Below, piece by piece: positions 10,471 to 22,700 of a stretch of 64,000 bases of DNA. The first letter of the stretch is position 1, and the number at the start of each line of letters is the position of its first letter. The position numbers and the translations under genes were made by a program. The stretch lies in assembly GCA_022605425.2 (NCBI GenBank), contig CM061248.1, forward strand, positions 248,001 through 312,000. Reading direction: 5' to 3'. The DNA comes from Hamiltosporidium tvaerminnensis. Lineage: Eukaryota; Microsporidia; Dubosqiidae. The notes beneath the pieces are model-generated. The model saw only the letters and a program-made list of their open reading frames with translations. It was not told the origin of the DNA and did no database searches.

Positions 10471-11400
10471 TGGTTTGTATGCTAATTAGCTATATATATG
10501 AACCATGAAATATGATATAGTTCGATAAGCAAATCCACCTAACTTTGTTAAAATTCACTTCCATATTCGAATTCTATCGAAGAATCGAAACTGTTGAGTG
10601 TATTCATTTCACGAAAATTTGAAAAAAATAATTTCGGCTAATAATTTAACTGTTTTTATGAAACAGATTTTTTCGCTGGGTTAATCTTATTCACTATCTA
10701 AGCCGCTAAAATATACCAAAAAAATCAAAATTCTTTACCGAACGAGTAAATTTTTTGATTATGGGTTGTACGATTTTGATTTTAATTATGATTCTAAACC
10801 GGGAAGTTTAAAAGAATAAAAAAAGGAAGAAGAAAATACACCGAAAAATTCGTGTTTTTTCATTGAGAAAATACGCCAAAACAAGTAATACATTTTAATG
10901 ACAATTAAAGCTTTAGTACAAAAAGCTTTAGATTATAAAATAAGTCAAAATTAATCAAATTCATAAACACTGATTTATTTCGACATGTGATATATAGAAT
11001 GAATCATAACAGTTAAATATGTCCAAAATCAATATTTTTTAAAAGACCAAATGAAACCCGAGATGTTTTAAGACTAAAATTCACATATTATTTATATCAA
11101 CTCAATCAATAATTTATATTTGTCGATTATATAAATTTAAAATCTAAATTAATAGAAATTTAAGTATAAAACTATATTTTTTTAATTAAATTATTTCTAC
11201 AAAACATATAAGGTGAAATAAAATTGTCTTTCGAATATTTGAATCCGCAAAAAAAATTAGCATGAAGCTGTCATATTTTGAGACTTTTTTTTACATGTCC
11301 ATATTTTCTTTATTAAAATTTACTTCTTTTGTAAATTTTTTCAGAATAAGATTTTGCAAAAAATAATCAAAATCAAATGTCTTTTTTTTATATCGTCGTG
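10471..11400. other. AT-rich DNA upstream of a pseudogene
   Basis: No frames or repeats of note. Confidence 0.4.
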
Positions 11401-11445
11401 TCAACTAAATTGCAGTATTTATATTAAATAAATAGATTTGTATCC

Positions 11446-13015
11446 ATGTATTCGCAGAGAGTTTTATCGATTAAATATTTTGATTTGATAATTTCATTAT
11501 TCTTAATGTGTAAATCAAGCAAAATTGCAAAGAATGAAAACCGGGGAAATGTTTTGAATCAAAGAAATCCGATGCCTACCTTTCTTTCATACGATAATTA
11601 CGCTTATGAACAGCATCAGAATGTTCAAAATACTTATTATCCTCGTGCATCTGATAATGGATATCCAGGGCATCTTGTAGCTGACAATCAAATTTTTTTA
11701 TACGACCAATCTCAAATTATATCATGGTTCACATAATTTTGGTATATGGTTGGCTCCATGCCTTCTAAAAAATCCATATAGTTTAGATTGCGAAGAATAT
11801 TTATACCCAGAACCAATTTATTTAGTTTTAAAGCCAGTCTATTTATTTTCATTTCACCATAGTACATCGAATTTCAATTCAAATATAGCTCTGTTTAAGT
11901 GGCTGACTATTTTGCGAATAATCAAGCATACAAAACCGATACAAATCTACCAATACAGACCGAGTTTTCCCAAAAAATGACTAATATTTTAAACGACATT
12001 TTAAAATATCAAATAGGAAATACATTACCAGATATTTCTATACTTATGAAATATGACTATTTTTTTAATAATATTCTTTGTCAAGAACAATTAGAAATTT
12101 TATTTTTTGATATATTCAAGATTGATTGAAATTGAAAGGCGTATTTTAGACAAAAATCCTTCCCAAAAATATGAATTTAAGCAAGCTTTTTTTTAGCATA
12201 TAAATCAAATCAATTTTTTAAGTTTCAATTCAAATATTATTTTTAATGTTCCAATGCTTATTTCACTAAAAAAACTTTCTTGAAATAAAAATTAAACTTA
12301 AGAAATCAAATACAAAAAATCATATTGCAATATGTTTTGGTTTGAAACTACATACCAGTGTTATAATTAAAACAGTTCAAGAGATTAATAATATTTTAAA
12401 TCAAGGAACAAGCATTTATTCACATGATCCCGAGAAAAAAATTGATTATATTTCGAATTTGAATTCAAACATTATTTCAAAAATCATTTCTAAGATTTTT
12501 TCTACATTTAGTTTTAGTAGAAATTTTAGATGTATATTCGTTTTGAGTATGGAATTACAAAAAAAAGATGTCCTGATATTTTTAAAGATAAAAAAATTAT
12601 GTTCAAAGAACATGATATATCATTCTTACCTGACATTCTTTTATACTTAAAAGAATCTGATATTATTGAGATCATTGCATTTAATGAGCGAAAAATCCTA
12701 ACATTAAACGTAAAACATAGTCATAGAAGTCCTGTATCCGTAAATTTTATTACTCAAAATGAAATTGTCTTAAGTAAGGAATTACTTATAAAAATAATCG
12801 CCTGTTATTTTTTGATCTTTGAAGATGATGAAATAAACTTCTTAGAAGCATTTAATTATGTTGATATAGTTAAACACGGCTATAAAATTCTAGAAAAAGA
12901 TTTGAAGCGATTAAACGAGATTTTATTCTATTTGATACATGTGATAAAACTCTTTTACGAAGACTTCTTTACGATACTTTTTATTTCTTTCATTATGGTA
13001 ACGCTATCGTCATAA
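11446..13015 (+). pseudogene. Decayed paralogue of the lineage-specific gene at 18033-19715
   Basis: Three blocks align in order with the intact protein. The first is the N-terminus (from 11446; a hydrophobic leader ending LMCKS against HMCKS). The second (11899-12129) has YQIGNTLPDIS against YQKGNIIPDIS. The third (12530-13015) has SFLPDILLYLKESDIIEII against SFLPDIFFYLQESDIIEII. Stops and frame changes separate them, for example after 11736 and 12129 and near 12290-12530. The 5' flank is also shared: TTGCAGTATTTA lies 24 bases before this ATG and 22 before the intact one. A duplicate that lost function is the simplest reading. Confidence 0.88.
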
Positions 13016-14290
13016 TACTTGATATTTTATCGTAAAATTCTAGACTAAAATTTGAAAAATATTTTAACGTTTTTTATTAAAGTAATATTTGCTGGGTATA
13101 TTTTTGTTTAAATTTTTATGGATTTTTATGAGTTTAAGGAATACATTCTAATGGGGTGAATTGTCTACTTTGGTTTTTGTGTTTGTACGGATCTGTTGAG
13201 TCACAGCCTCATAGAATATATATAAATGAACAATACATACATACCTTGTTTTTCAAACTAATAATCATCTTTAATATTTATAGCCTCTGAGATATACAGT
13301 TACATTGCGAATCTATGAAAAATAAGGAGAATGAATTTTTATGTTTTGATGATTATTGGCAAAAAAAAAAGTCCGCACAAATAATAGCTTATGTAGAGAT
13401 AGGATTACTTTTTAGACGTGTTGGCTGTTATAAATATTTGTGAAAAATAGAACAAATAAAAATAGCATGAAATATTACATTTGAAGAAGTATACAACAAA
13501 TCTATATCAATATTCTAAACCACATATAACTGGAGATCAAATACAAAAAAATATTTTTTTTTGGATTTACTAACCTAAGATATCGCTATTAAATATCCTA
13601 TAGAAGTACTTCGACTTACTTGTTTAGTTTCCTAATTTAATTAGGGTTTAACTTGCTGGGTTATAAAGCATTTTAAACATCTCTTGAGTATGTAAATAAT
13701 ATTTAAATCTTTATAAAAATTTAATTTAAAAAAATACCTCAGAAATAAGTGCTGAGTAGTGTAAAGCACAATTTTTCTGTAATTTTTAAATTTCCCGACA
13801 AAAATCAAAGGTGTAACACCTGTAATATTTACCACTATCAGAGTCGAAAACATCAACAAACTTCCATTTTAGGCAAATTAAAAGGTTTCTTAGAAATAAA
13901 TATGGGTTTTGAAGAAGAATTCAAAAATAACAATAAATCTCAACATTCCAAATATACAACGAAATATAAAAGGAAACTTAGTTCAAAGTAATATAACGCT
14001 GGAAATATAAGCCTGTGTATTTTGATGGGACTGTTCAAGGTGACTCAAAAAAACCTTTGGCCAAGTAATAAAATAGTATTTGTTTGTATTTATTATAGAA
14101 ATAAACTTTGGGGAGCTAAGGAAAACGATCAAGGCTGCAATCGAGTAAAAATACAGCATAATGTCGAATGACTTTCTTTTAAAAATTTTTAGAAATTATC
14201 ATACCAAAGGACATAAAGAATTAATTATAAGTGTACATATTCTACCGCTAGATATGTATAAAGTTTAAGCGAAAAAATGATTTGGTACTT
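13016..14290. other. Decayed AT-rich DNA
   Basis: No convincing gene. The frames near 13641-13991 overlap each other on opposite strands and have no recognisable features. Confidence 0.4.
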
Positions 14291-14299
14291 ATAAATTCA

Positions 14300-14750
14300 A
14301 GAAACACGCAAATTAGGATGTAGAACTCAGAATGAACGCAGGATAAGAGCTATTTATAGTTTGATCCCATATATTTTCTTAGACAATAGTAAAAATCAAA
14401 TAACTCATATTGAAATAGGAATTACTCAATAAGATTCACTGGAAAATGTTTGAAACTAAAAATAAGAAAATATGATTATTTACAAAGGATTTAGATAAAA
14501 TTATATGTAAGGTATTGAGATAATTCCTTATAGGATACTCTTGGATAGTATTGTACCAATGTACCAAATGTGTATCTTGATAACAGTAAATACACATGAA
14601 TATACATCCATATATACAGTCGATGGATCAAAAATGGAATCGAACAATTCTTGCTTGAGTAAGAGGACCTAGGTCGGGAAAAAATGCGGAAGAGGGTTAG
14701 GAGAGATGACTAATGAGTGTCATACAAAGAGCTTGAATAGACACGAAAGT
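14300..14750 (+). mobile_element. + strand fragment of the R2-like retrotransposon, endonuclease end
   Basis: Translating + at about 14380-14480 gives LDNSKNQITHIEIGITQ, a stop, then DSLENV, ETKN and KKYDY. This matches LDKRRNKITLIEVGITSQ, DSLQIVETEK and LRKYDLL of the intact element (its residues about 1067-1100), interrupted by stops. Orientation is opposite to the relics at 5.5-9.4 kb. Confidence 0.72.
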
Positions 14751-17700
14751 AATACTCTTATAAAACTAATTAAAGCTAGTGAAGGTATTGTTAAACAAGT
14801 CAAACTAACAAATTTTCTTTTTGTTTTATACCGCTTAGGAAATTTGTCGGAACCCAAAAAAACCAAAGATTTACATTTATAGGATTAAAACAAAGTTGTT
14901 AACATCGTAAATAAAATATTTAAGAGAGAGAAAATTCCTTTATACTTCGAATTCTTAAAAATGATTGTTTCTGTGATGCAAATCAGGAATAGAAGTATAA
15001 TTTGACCTTCCTTGAGCCTATATCTTATAGGACGTTCGAATAATGAAAAAATATTTGCTTAGAAATTTAATAACAAAAGATACAATTTTAGATTTATACA
15101 TGAATTTTTTTATACTGAAAATGCGTTGAAGGCCATTTTTGAATGGAACAAGCTCCTCTTGAGTTTGATAGAGAAGTTTTTAGAATCTAGAAATATAGAA
15201 ATTTTAAGGAATATTAATTTAAAGATTAAGCATTTATTTTTGGAATATTAAATTATAAAGCTAAGAATTTATGAATCAAATAGTAAAAATTAAAAAAACT
15301 AATGTACAGATAAAATACATTTCTTACTTATTTAATGAAAATTTTAGTGAAGAATAAAAGCAAGTTTGTAAAATAAAAATAAATAGTTTATGAGTTTCAA
15401 AGCTTCTTGACTAAAAAAAAACTCTTTAAAACTTCATTCAAAGTTATATAAAGCACCAGAGTATAATTTAAGAAACTTGAATAGTTGGAGAAAAATCAAG
15501 ATAGAAATAGTAAATATGTAATAAATCTTAGTATGGTAGTGAAAAAGGAATTTTTGTGATTACTCTTAGATTCGACTAAATTAAAGTTTAGTTAATACGC
15601 ATGATAGGTTTTCGGGTTTAATGCCTTTTTCTCATGACAATTGGCATATATTATTTCTAGATTGGGTTTTTTTTAATTAAATTCCAAGATATAGAATATA
15701 ATTTTTTTATATTCGAATATCTAATCTGATCTTCGAAATCAAATCAGCGTTTAATATTTCTATATCAGGAATATAAAAATCTATATGAAGGTTAATAATT
15801 ATATAATTTTAGCATTCTAGTGTTTTATGTACTTTATTTCCAAATTATATAGAATTTGCAGACGTAGGACTGCATTCATCACAAAGTGTTGCGTCAGACA
15901 CTTTATTTTACAATTAAAAAATTATTTTATTAAAAATTCGAGTCGAATCTTAAGGAAAGATTTAAGAACGTATGTAATTTAAAATTCAGTATATGTGCTG
16001 ATCATAAGTATATATAGCATCAGACTAACTTGGTACATTAATAATAACAAGAATTACATTAAAAAAGATTTTGTTTAAATTTTTTAGAAATTTTAAATCA
16101 ATAAATCATTTGAAGTTATGTTTCTTCGAAATTTAAAAATCTTATCGAGAATTACCTTTATTATTTTTTTGGTGATTACTTCCATCAAGTTGTTTAAAAA
16201 CCAATTTTATAAAAAAAACCAAGTCTTGGCCAGGATTTAGGTTAATTTAAAAATTAACTTTAAAAGATGAGCAAACAGTTTTTTTAATAAAAAAAAGATT
16301 ATTTCATACAAAATTAAATAAGAGAAGATAACTTGTGCATTAAAATTTAACAGATAACTAAGATAAAAGTATAAGTGTAAAATATGTATGTACAGTTATA
16401 GATTTTTACCTGTATAAGATAAAGCTTGTAGATATGAAATTAGTAGCACAAAAATCCCGGGAATTTCTTGCCACTCTTTCGATTACGTGTTATAAGGATT
16501 TTCCATGATAAAGTGATCTTAAGCTAAATAATCTTACATGAGATCTTCTTTAATATAATTAAATATTGTTAAAATTTTAATAGAATACGTAATTCTTATA
16601 CATATCACATATAATAATATTGAAAATATCTAAAAAGTTTGTTAAATTGGCCTTAATTCTATAAATTAAATTTTTAGAAGATAATAATCCCGAGTTTTTT
16701 GACCTAATCTTTTATTCTTTTCGTGTTTATCACGATTTGGTATTTTTTAGAGAATCTAACATATAAAACTTCTAATAAAGAGTCATTTATTCAAAAATAA
16801 ATTTTAATTTTCAAGATCTTAGATTGGTTTTTTTATTACATCTATCATGTATGTTTTCCAGTGAAATGTTTTTACAAAAAAATTATATAATATATCGCTT
16901 GTTGAAGTATAAATTCTTCAAAATATTCAATTAAAATGTTAAATATTAAAAACCATAAGATACTTATTATTGGTCAATGATATTGGGTCTTGTTTAAACC
17001 TAATATATTAAGACAAAGGCTTGTGTGGATACCCTAAAGTGCTACTGTAACCAAATACCATAAAATATTACTACAAGAATCTTATATATTTATAGGATGA
17101 TAGGCATATGTTATTAATAGTACTCAAAAATACCTTTAAGCATTTTGCTCTCGGCAAAAATTCTTGAGACTCAAAATGAAAGCCGATAGAAGCGATCGAT
17201 AATTCTAAATTTTTCGACAAAAAGAACGATACTTGAATAACACAGAAGTCTATTAGATATACAGGCCGTGTAAGTAAATTTTTTTAGGATATAAAAAGAA
17301 GATTTTATTTATATTGAAGTATGAATAAAAAAACGATAATATAACTTATCGCTTATTTGCCACCTGCTTGCTTTAGCCAAATAAACGAGTAAAGGTAGAC
17401 ATCAAGCACTTAATCTACTATCTTGAATATTTGGATGTTTAAGAAACCGAATCAAAATTAAATAACCCAACATTTCGATAGATAATCTCAGTTCGAAATA
17501 TAAGATTGAAAGATCGTTTAGCACGTCTGAACTCTTTGAATCATAGCGCCGCGAAGTATATAAGTAATTACTTGATAAAATGATTGAAAATACTTTAATA
17601 TGTGGAATTATAAAAATGTGTTAAATTAAATGCGAAGAGAAAAGATAAAGCAAGAATAAAGAGAAAAATGACTTAATATTAGATACAGTTTTTTCTTTAA

Positions 17701-17990
17701 TTGTACTATGCATTAAAATGGCACAGGTTTATGTCGTACATAGTTTGAAAAAAATGAATTTTTAAATTAAATTTATGAATTTTTTTTTCATAGTCTAAAA
17801 TAATTATTAAATATCAAAGTCGAAATTTTTTGTATGATAAATGGTATCTTTGATATAAAAAAATATTTTAGTGAAATATCTATTAAATTACATTGATTTT
17901 CTATTAAAAGAGTTTTTTGTGAGATTTAATTTGAAAAAAAAATCAATTTATGTCAAAATATAATATAGTTTTTTTTTAATTTATCCTTTT
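14751..17990. other. Long gene-free AT-rich region
   Basis: About 3.2 kb without a supported gene, RNA or tandem repeat. Homopolymer A/T runs dominate. It is probably old transposon or gene debris beyond recognition. Confidence 0.4.
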
Positions 17991-17998
17991 TATTTAAT

Positions 17999-18010
17999 TT
18001 GCAGTATTTA
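17999..18010 (+). promoter_or_regulatory. Conserved upstream motif TTGCAGTATTTA
   Basis: The same 12 bases lie before the paralogous pseudogene (11410-11421) with nearly the same distance to the ATG (22 versus 24 bases), while the bases between have diverged. A CCC also directly precedes the ATG at 18033 (18030-18032). Whether it is a promoter element is inferred from conservation in two copies only. Confidence 0.45.
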
Positions 18011-18032
18011 ATCGAATTTGGAATTTATTCCC

Positions 18033-19715
18033 ATGTATTTTAAATTTTTTTTTGCAAAGAATAGTTTCTTATCGCGATTTCTTTTACTTCATATGTGTAA
18101 GTCCTGTAGAAAAACACCAAACGAATTTTATCCTCGTTCAAATAACGATACATATAATAATGTTCAAGGTTACATTTTACAAAGTAGATATGATGACAAT
18201 GAAGTTATTTATGGGGCAAATATCTATGGTACTCTCTACCAAGCTACTTCTTCCATGAGTAATTCGGAAACAGAAAATATATATTATCCAGTAATTACGA
18301 ATCCAACAGCTTTACATAGCCAACCTCAAACATTATATTTTAATCCCCAGACACCAGGTACATTATTTACATCCGGGTTGAGAGAATACCAAGATAACTT
18401 TTATAAAAACAGACAACTGAACCAAACACAGGGGGATTTTGTTATAAACTCTTGTGATTCCCATTCCCGTCAACTCAATACATCAAATTTTGATTCTGAT
18501 ATAGCATCTTCTCATGATAGTATCTCCCGTGCAGATAACCGAGTAGATGACAGCCATATACACTGTTTTCCTAATAATACACAAGGAGAAACTCTTTTTT
18601 ATTTTCGATTCAACACTCTTTTGGCGGCAATTTTAAATTACCAAAAAGGAAATATAATCCCGGATATTTCAATAATTTGGAAACATGACTATTATTTAAA
18701 TGATATTCTTATTTCAAATCGTTTAGAAATGTATCTAAATGTTTTTAAAAAATTGATTGAGATAGAGAGAAACATCTTAGAATTTTATCCGTATGAAAAT
18801 CAAGAATTAAAGCAGATTTTATTTGAATATGAAAATCGAATCGAGTTTTTAAAATTTAATTCAAATCTTACTCCTACTATTCCTATGCTCATTTCTCTAA
18901 AAAGATTTGTTGAAAATCAAACATATTCTGACGAATCAAATCTAAAAAACCATATTGCTGCTTTTTTTGGCTTAAAATTGATCCGAAGCGTTATGGTTGA
19001 AACACATCGACAGACTTTGAGTATTTTAATTGATGCTAAAACCAATAGTCTAATTGACGCAGATGAGAAGATCGATTCGCTTTTGAAAGATTCACACGAC
19101 GTAATTTTGAAAATAATTTCTACAATTTTTTTTTCCGCGTTTCAGTTCACGAAAAATTTTCAATATGTTTTTTCTTTGAGTATAGATTTGATGAAAAGAA
19201 GGTTTTCAGTTGTTTTTGACGATGGAAAAAATGTTCTCGGGGAAAATGATTTATCGTTCCTACCCGACATATTTTTTTATTTACAAGAATCTGATATTAT
19301 AGAGATCATTAATTCATATGAGCGAAAAAATAGAGAATTTTATATATCATCTGCTATCTATACAACCTTTTCGACTGATTGTTCAATTCGAAATGAGTCT
19401 TTTTTAAGCAATGAGTTAATTTTAAAAATAATTGGCTATTATTTTATGATTTTTGATGATCCTAAAATCGAATTCTTGAAACCACTTCAGTCTGCTTTTA
19501 TCATTAAATACCAATACATGTCTCTAAAGGAAGCTTTTAGTCAAATGAAAAATGAATCTTTTTTTTGTGATGACTGTTATAGAATTCTTTTACGTAGACT
19601 TTTTTGTGATACTTATTATTTCTTTCATTTTTGTAACGAGTATCGTCATAATCCTGGTATTCTATCTAAAAGTTTCAATAAGAAAGTATCCAGGAGATTT
19701 TTAGATTATTATTAA
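18033..19715 (+). CDS. Lineage-specific hypothetical protein, probably secreted
   Basis: 560 residues from the ATG at 18033. An ATG five codons upstream exists, but the pseudogene paralogue aligns its own ATG (both begin ATGTAT) with 18033, and a CCC sits just before it. Residues 1-25 are Phe/Leu-rich and end MCKSC, a likely signal peptide. Residues about 26-185 are Asn/Ser/Tyr-rich and low in complexity. From about 190 to the end the protein looks alpha-helical, with the block SFLPDIFFYLQESDIIEII strongly kept in the pseudogene. A Cys cluster (FFCDDCYRILLRRLFCD) lies near the C-terminus. No known domain recognised. The open frame amid decayed DNA suggests it is maintained. Confidence 0.75.
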   Translation: MYFKFFFAKNSFLSRFLLLHMCKSCRKTPNEFYPRSNNDTYNNVQGYILQSRYDDNEVIYGANIYGTLYQATSSMSNSETENIYYPVITNPTALHSQPQTLYFNPQTPGTLFTSGLREYQDNFYKNRQLNQTQGDFVINSCDSHSRQLNTSNFDSDIASSHDSISRADNRVDDSHIHCFPNNTQGETLFYFRFNTLLAAILNYQKGNIIPDISIIWKHDYYLNDILISNRLEMYLNVFKKLIEIERNILEFYPYENQELKQILFEYENRIEFLKFNSNLTPTIPMLISLKRFVENQTYSDESNLKNHIAAFFGLKLIRSVMVETHRQTLSILIDAKTNSLIDADEKIDSLLKDSHDVILKIISTIFFSAFQFTKNFQYVFSLSIDLMKRRFSVVFDDGKNVLGENDLSFLPDIFFYLQESDIIEIINSYERKNREFYISSAIYTTFSTDCSIRNESFLSNELILKIIGYYFMIFDDPKIEFLKPLQSAFIIKYQYMSLKEAFSQMKNESFFCDDCYRILLRRLFCDTYYFFHFCNEYRHNPGILSKSFNKKVSRRFLDYY

Positions 19716-22700
19716 AAAATAATTGGTTTCTAATTCTCTTTGTTTCTTATATTTTCTTTAAACTGGTTAATATTTTACTTAAATAAATTTTTATATCTTA
19801 TCTAAAGTAAAATTTATTTGAATTCTAGAATCGAAGTTTATAATGTACAAAAATATGATAAATGAATAAGTCAAATTTCTTATTTTATCTATAACTTACT
19901 ATAGTTTCGTTGTAACTTCACAGGTCAAATGTATAACTGTAAAATACTATTGGTAAGTATTTAAACTTTTTGCTTGATTAGCCTTTTTTATCTTTCTTTT
20001 ATTTTATAGAAACCGTTAAAAATATCTAAATATAGATTAAGAAATCCTAATTTTAGGATTTTAAAGAGAAAATCGGAACTTAAATTGCAGAAAATGACGA
20101 AGCTTCGTCCTCCATCCCTTCATATTTGTCCATACTCTCCTCTTTTAAAAATTTAAGTAACTAATATAAACTTTTTTACATCTTTAGTTTCTAAAAATAG
20201 GTATTAGAAAAATATAATCGTAAAATAAAATATTTTTGTTTTTGAAAAAAGTTCTCATATTATTTCTTTAAAAGATTTAGATTTCTATTTACCGTCTTTT
20301 TTGGTTCAATCCAGAATAATCATCGTTAAAATATTTAAAGATAGCCTAATTACTATCCTAGAAAAAAAGTTATTGTTTTAGTCTTTTTAGTATACGAAAG
20401 TGGCATCAACTTGTTTTAAATCAAGGAACAAATTTTAGGTTTGTAAGTAATTATTCTTAATTTTATGACGGTAATTAGCTAACTAAGCAGCTAAAATAAG
20501 CAAAAACCTTAGAAAAATGTAGATTTTTTTTTAATAAATCTCGCTACTGGTTGATCATGAAATAATTCTTTCGCCTTAAATACATGTCTAGACATATTTT
20601 TAGTCAGTCAATTTTATTGGTTTGTAAAATCTGAGTAAATAATGAATAAAATTGTATATAATTTACATCATATAATACTCGATTTGTGTTGTTCGGGCTT
20701 CATATTAATCTCTTGTTAAAGTAATTATATTTAAAAATTTAATTGGTACTTAGTCTATCACTTTAAACATCTTATATTTTATTGATATATAATATTATTG
20801 AGTGTAAAAATTCGGGTTAGAACGGGCAATTTTGATATCTCACTCGAAAGAGTTTATATGATATTTGATCTGCCTGATTTATTCGCCCATAATTTTAGAA
20901 TAGCAAGTTTATAAATACATTCTTGTATTTTGGAAAGTTACCTGAATCCTTAATTGCTTTCAATGAACACTAGACGTTCTCAAAAAGCTGTTTTCGCATC
21001 AAAAATTTTTATAATACAATATAAAATTATATTTTACAATTAATATGACGTATTTGTTTTCGTTTTCATTTACAAATAAATTTTTCCAACCACAAACAAC
21101 TTCTTAGAATTATATCAACTCTAGTTTTAGTTTCATGTTTTTTATTGGGTATGTAAGTCAATCTTATTATTTTTCCAGAGTTTTTTTTCCTTTGGTAATT
21201 CAAAATAGTTTGAAAAGTGTTAAGGAGTGATATTGTTGTCAGAGAATATATTTTACAACCTCGTAATAAATTTTCACATGTGTTCTTTATGATATTCCAT
21301 CGAAATATATCGGAACACAGGGTTATTATATCTTAAATTCTTAATTAAGCTCAATAAATATTCTCTTGGCAACTTATTACTAATAATTGCAAATTCAATA
21401 TAGCTTCTAATTTTTAGTTTAGATAGAGGGCTATTATCAAACTACACCAACTCTTGGGTTCCATAGTAAAATTCTTACTTATAAATTTGTAGTTTACAAA
21501 TTCTAACTTATTTAATGTATAGATGTTCTATTTTTTTTATATTTTTCCAAAATCGTAGGTTTTACCTTTGGATATATTCAACCGGCTGGTTTAAAATATA
21601 TTTTTTTGATAAATTGCCGCTTTAAATGCGCTTAAATACCCGAAATTTAGGTAAATAATTTATATTCTTATCTTTAAAATATAATACCCAAATGTTTATC
21701 TAGTTCAATTTTCTTTATTTTAATAGTATGTAATATATAAGATGGAGACTATACACGCACTTGATATCCCGAACTAATAACCTTAATATAAAACAAAATA
21801 TTCTTTATTTTCTATGCACACATCTGATTTTTTATAATACCTATTATCATTATAAATACTTCTATTTCCATCCCCGGTGCCCTATTCATCTTCTCTTTAT
21901 TTAATACATCTTCGAGTATTCATTCCTTCTGGTTATTTCTTATACTTTATTACAGATCCATTTTTGTATGACAAAAATAAAGAACTGAATAGTAAAATTA
22001 TTTCCAATAGTTTTACTTGTTTCTTTTCTACTTTGTTTTGCAGTTTTCTTTATATTATTTTTTACATGTTTGCAGGCAAAAAATGATATTTTAAACTTCT
22101 AGATGACAGCATTCGACATAGAATTTAGAATATAGATTTATTACAAGTAGTTTATTCTGGTTTTTCTTTTTCTTTTTAAATTTTACTTTAGACGCAAAAA
22201 TGAATCTAAATGACTCAAAACCTCAGCAGTGTAAATTGTAAAAACAGCAAATGAGATTCTAAAAATATAATAAAAAGCTTTTTAGTATCTATTATTTCGT
22301 AGATTGCGGGGATAATGTGATCAAAATGGCTTATTTTTCTGTTATTTCAATTCATTAGCACTTAAACAAAATTTGTATTGTTTAGGCGGTAAAAGCTAAC
22401 AAGACTTCGGAATCAGTAAAAAGATGCTTTGGAATTATTTTTAATATTTTTTTCCAAAAGAAATCCGATCTGATAACAAGAGGTGTTTAAAATGTTCTTG
22501 TTGCAACGTTTTTGAATGACTTCAGTATCTGATTTATAAATAGAAAACCATGCACTCAAAAGCGCAAAACGACATTAAATGTGTTAATCAAACTATAAAA
22601 ATATGGCTGGTAAAGAAATTGAACTGAAAATGTGCGAGAAAGGGAATATAGCAGCTTTAAGATATTGTCTAGATATATAACAAATATTTAAGGTAAAAAA

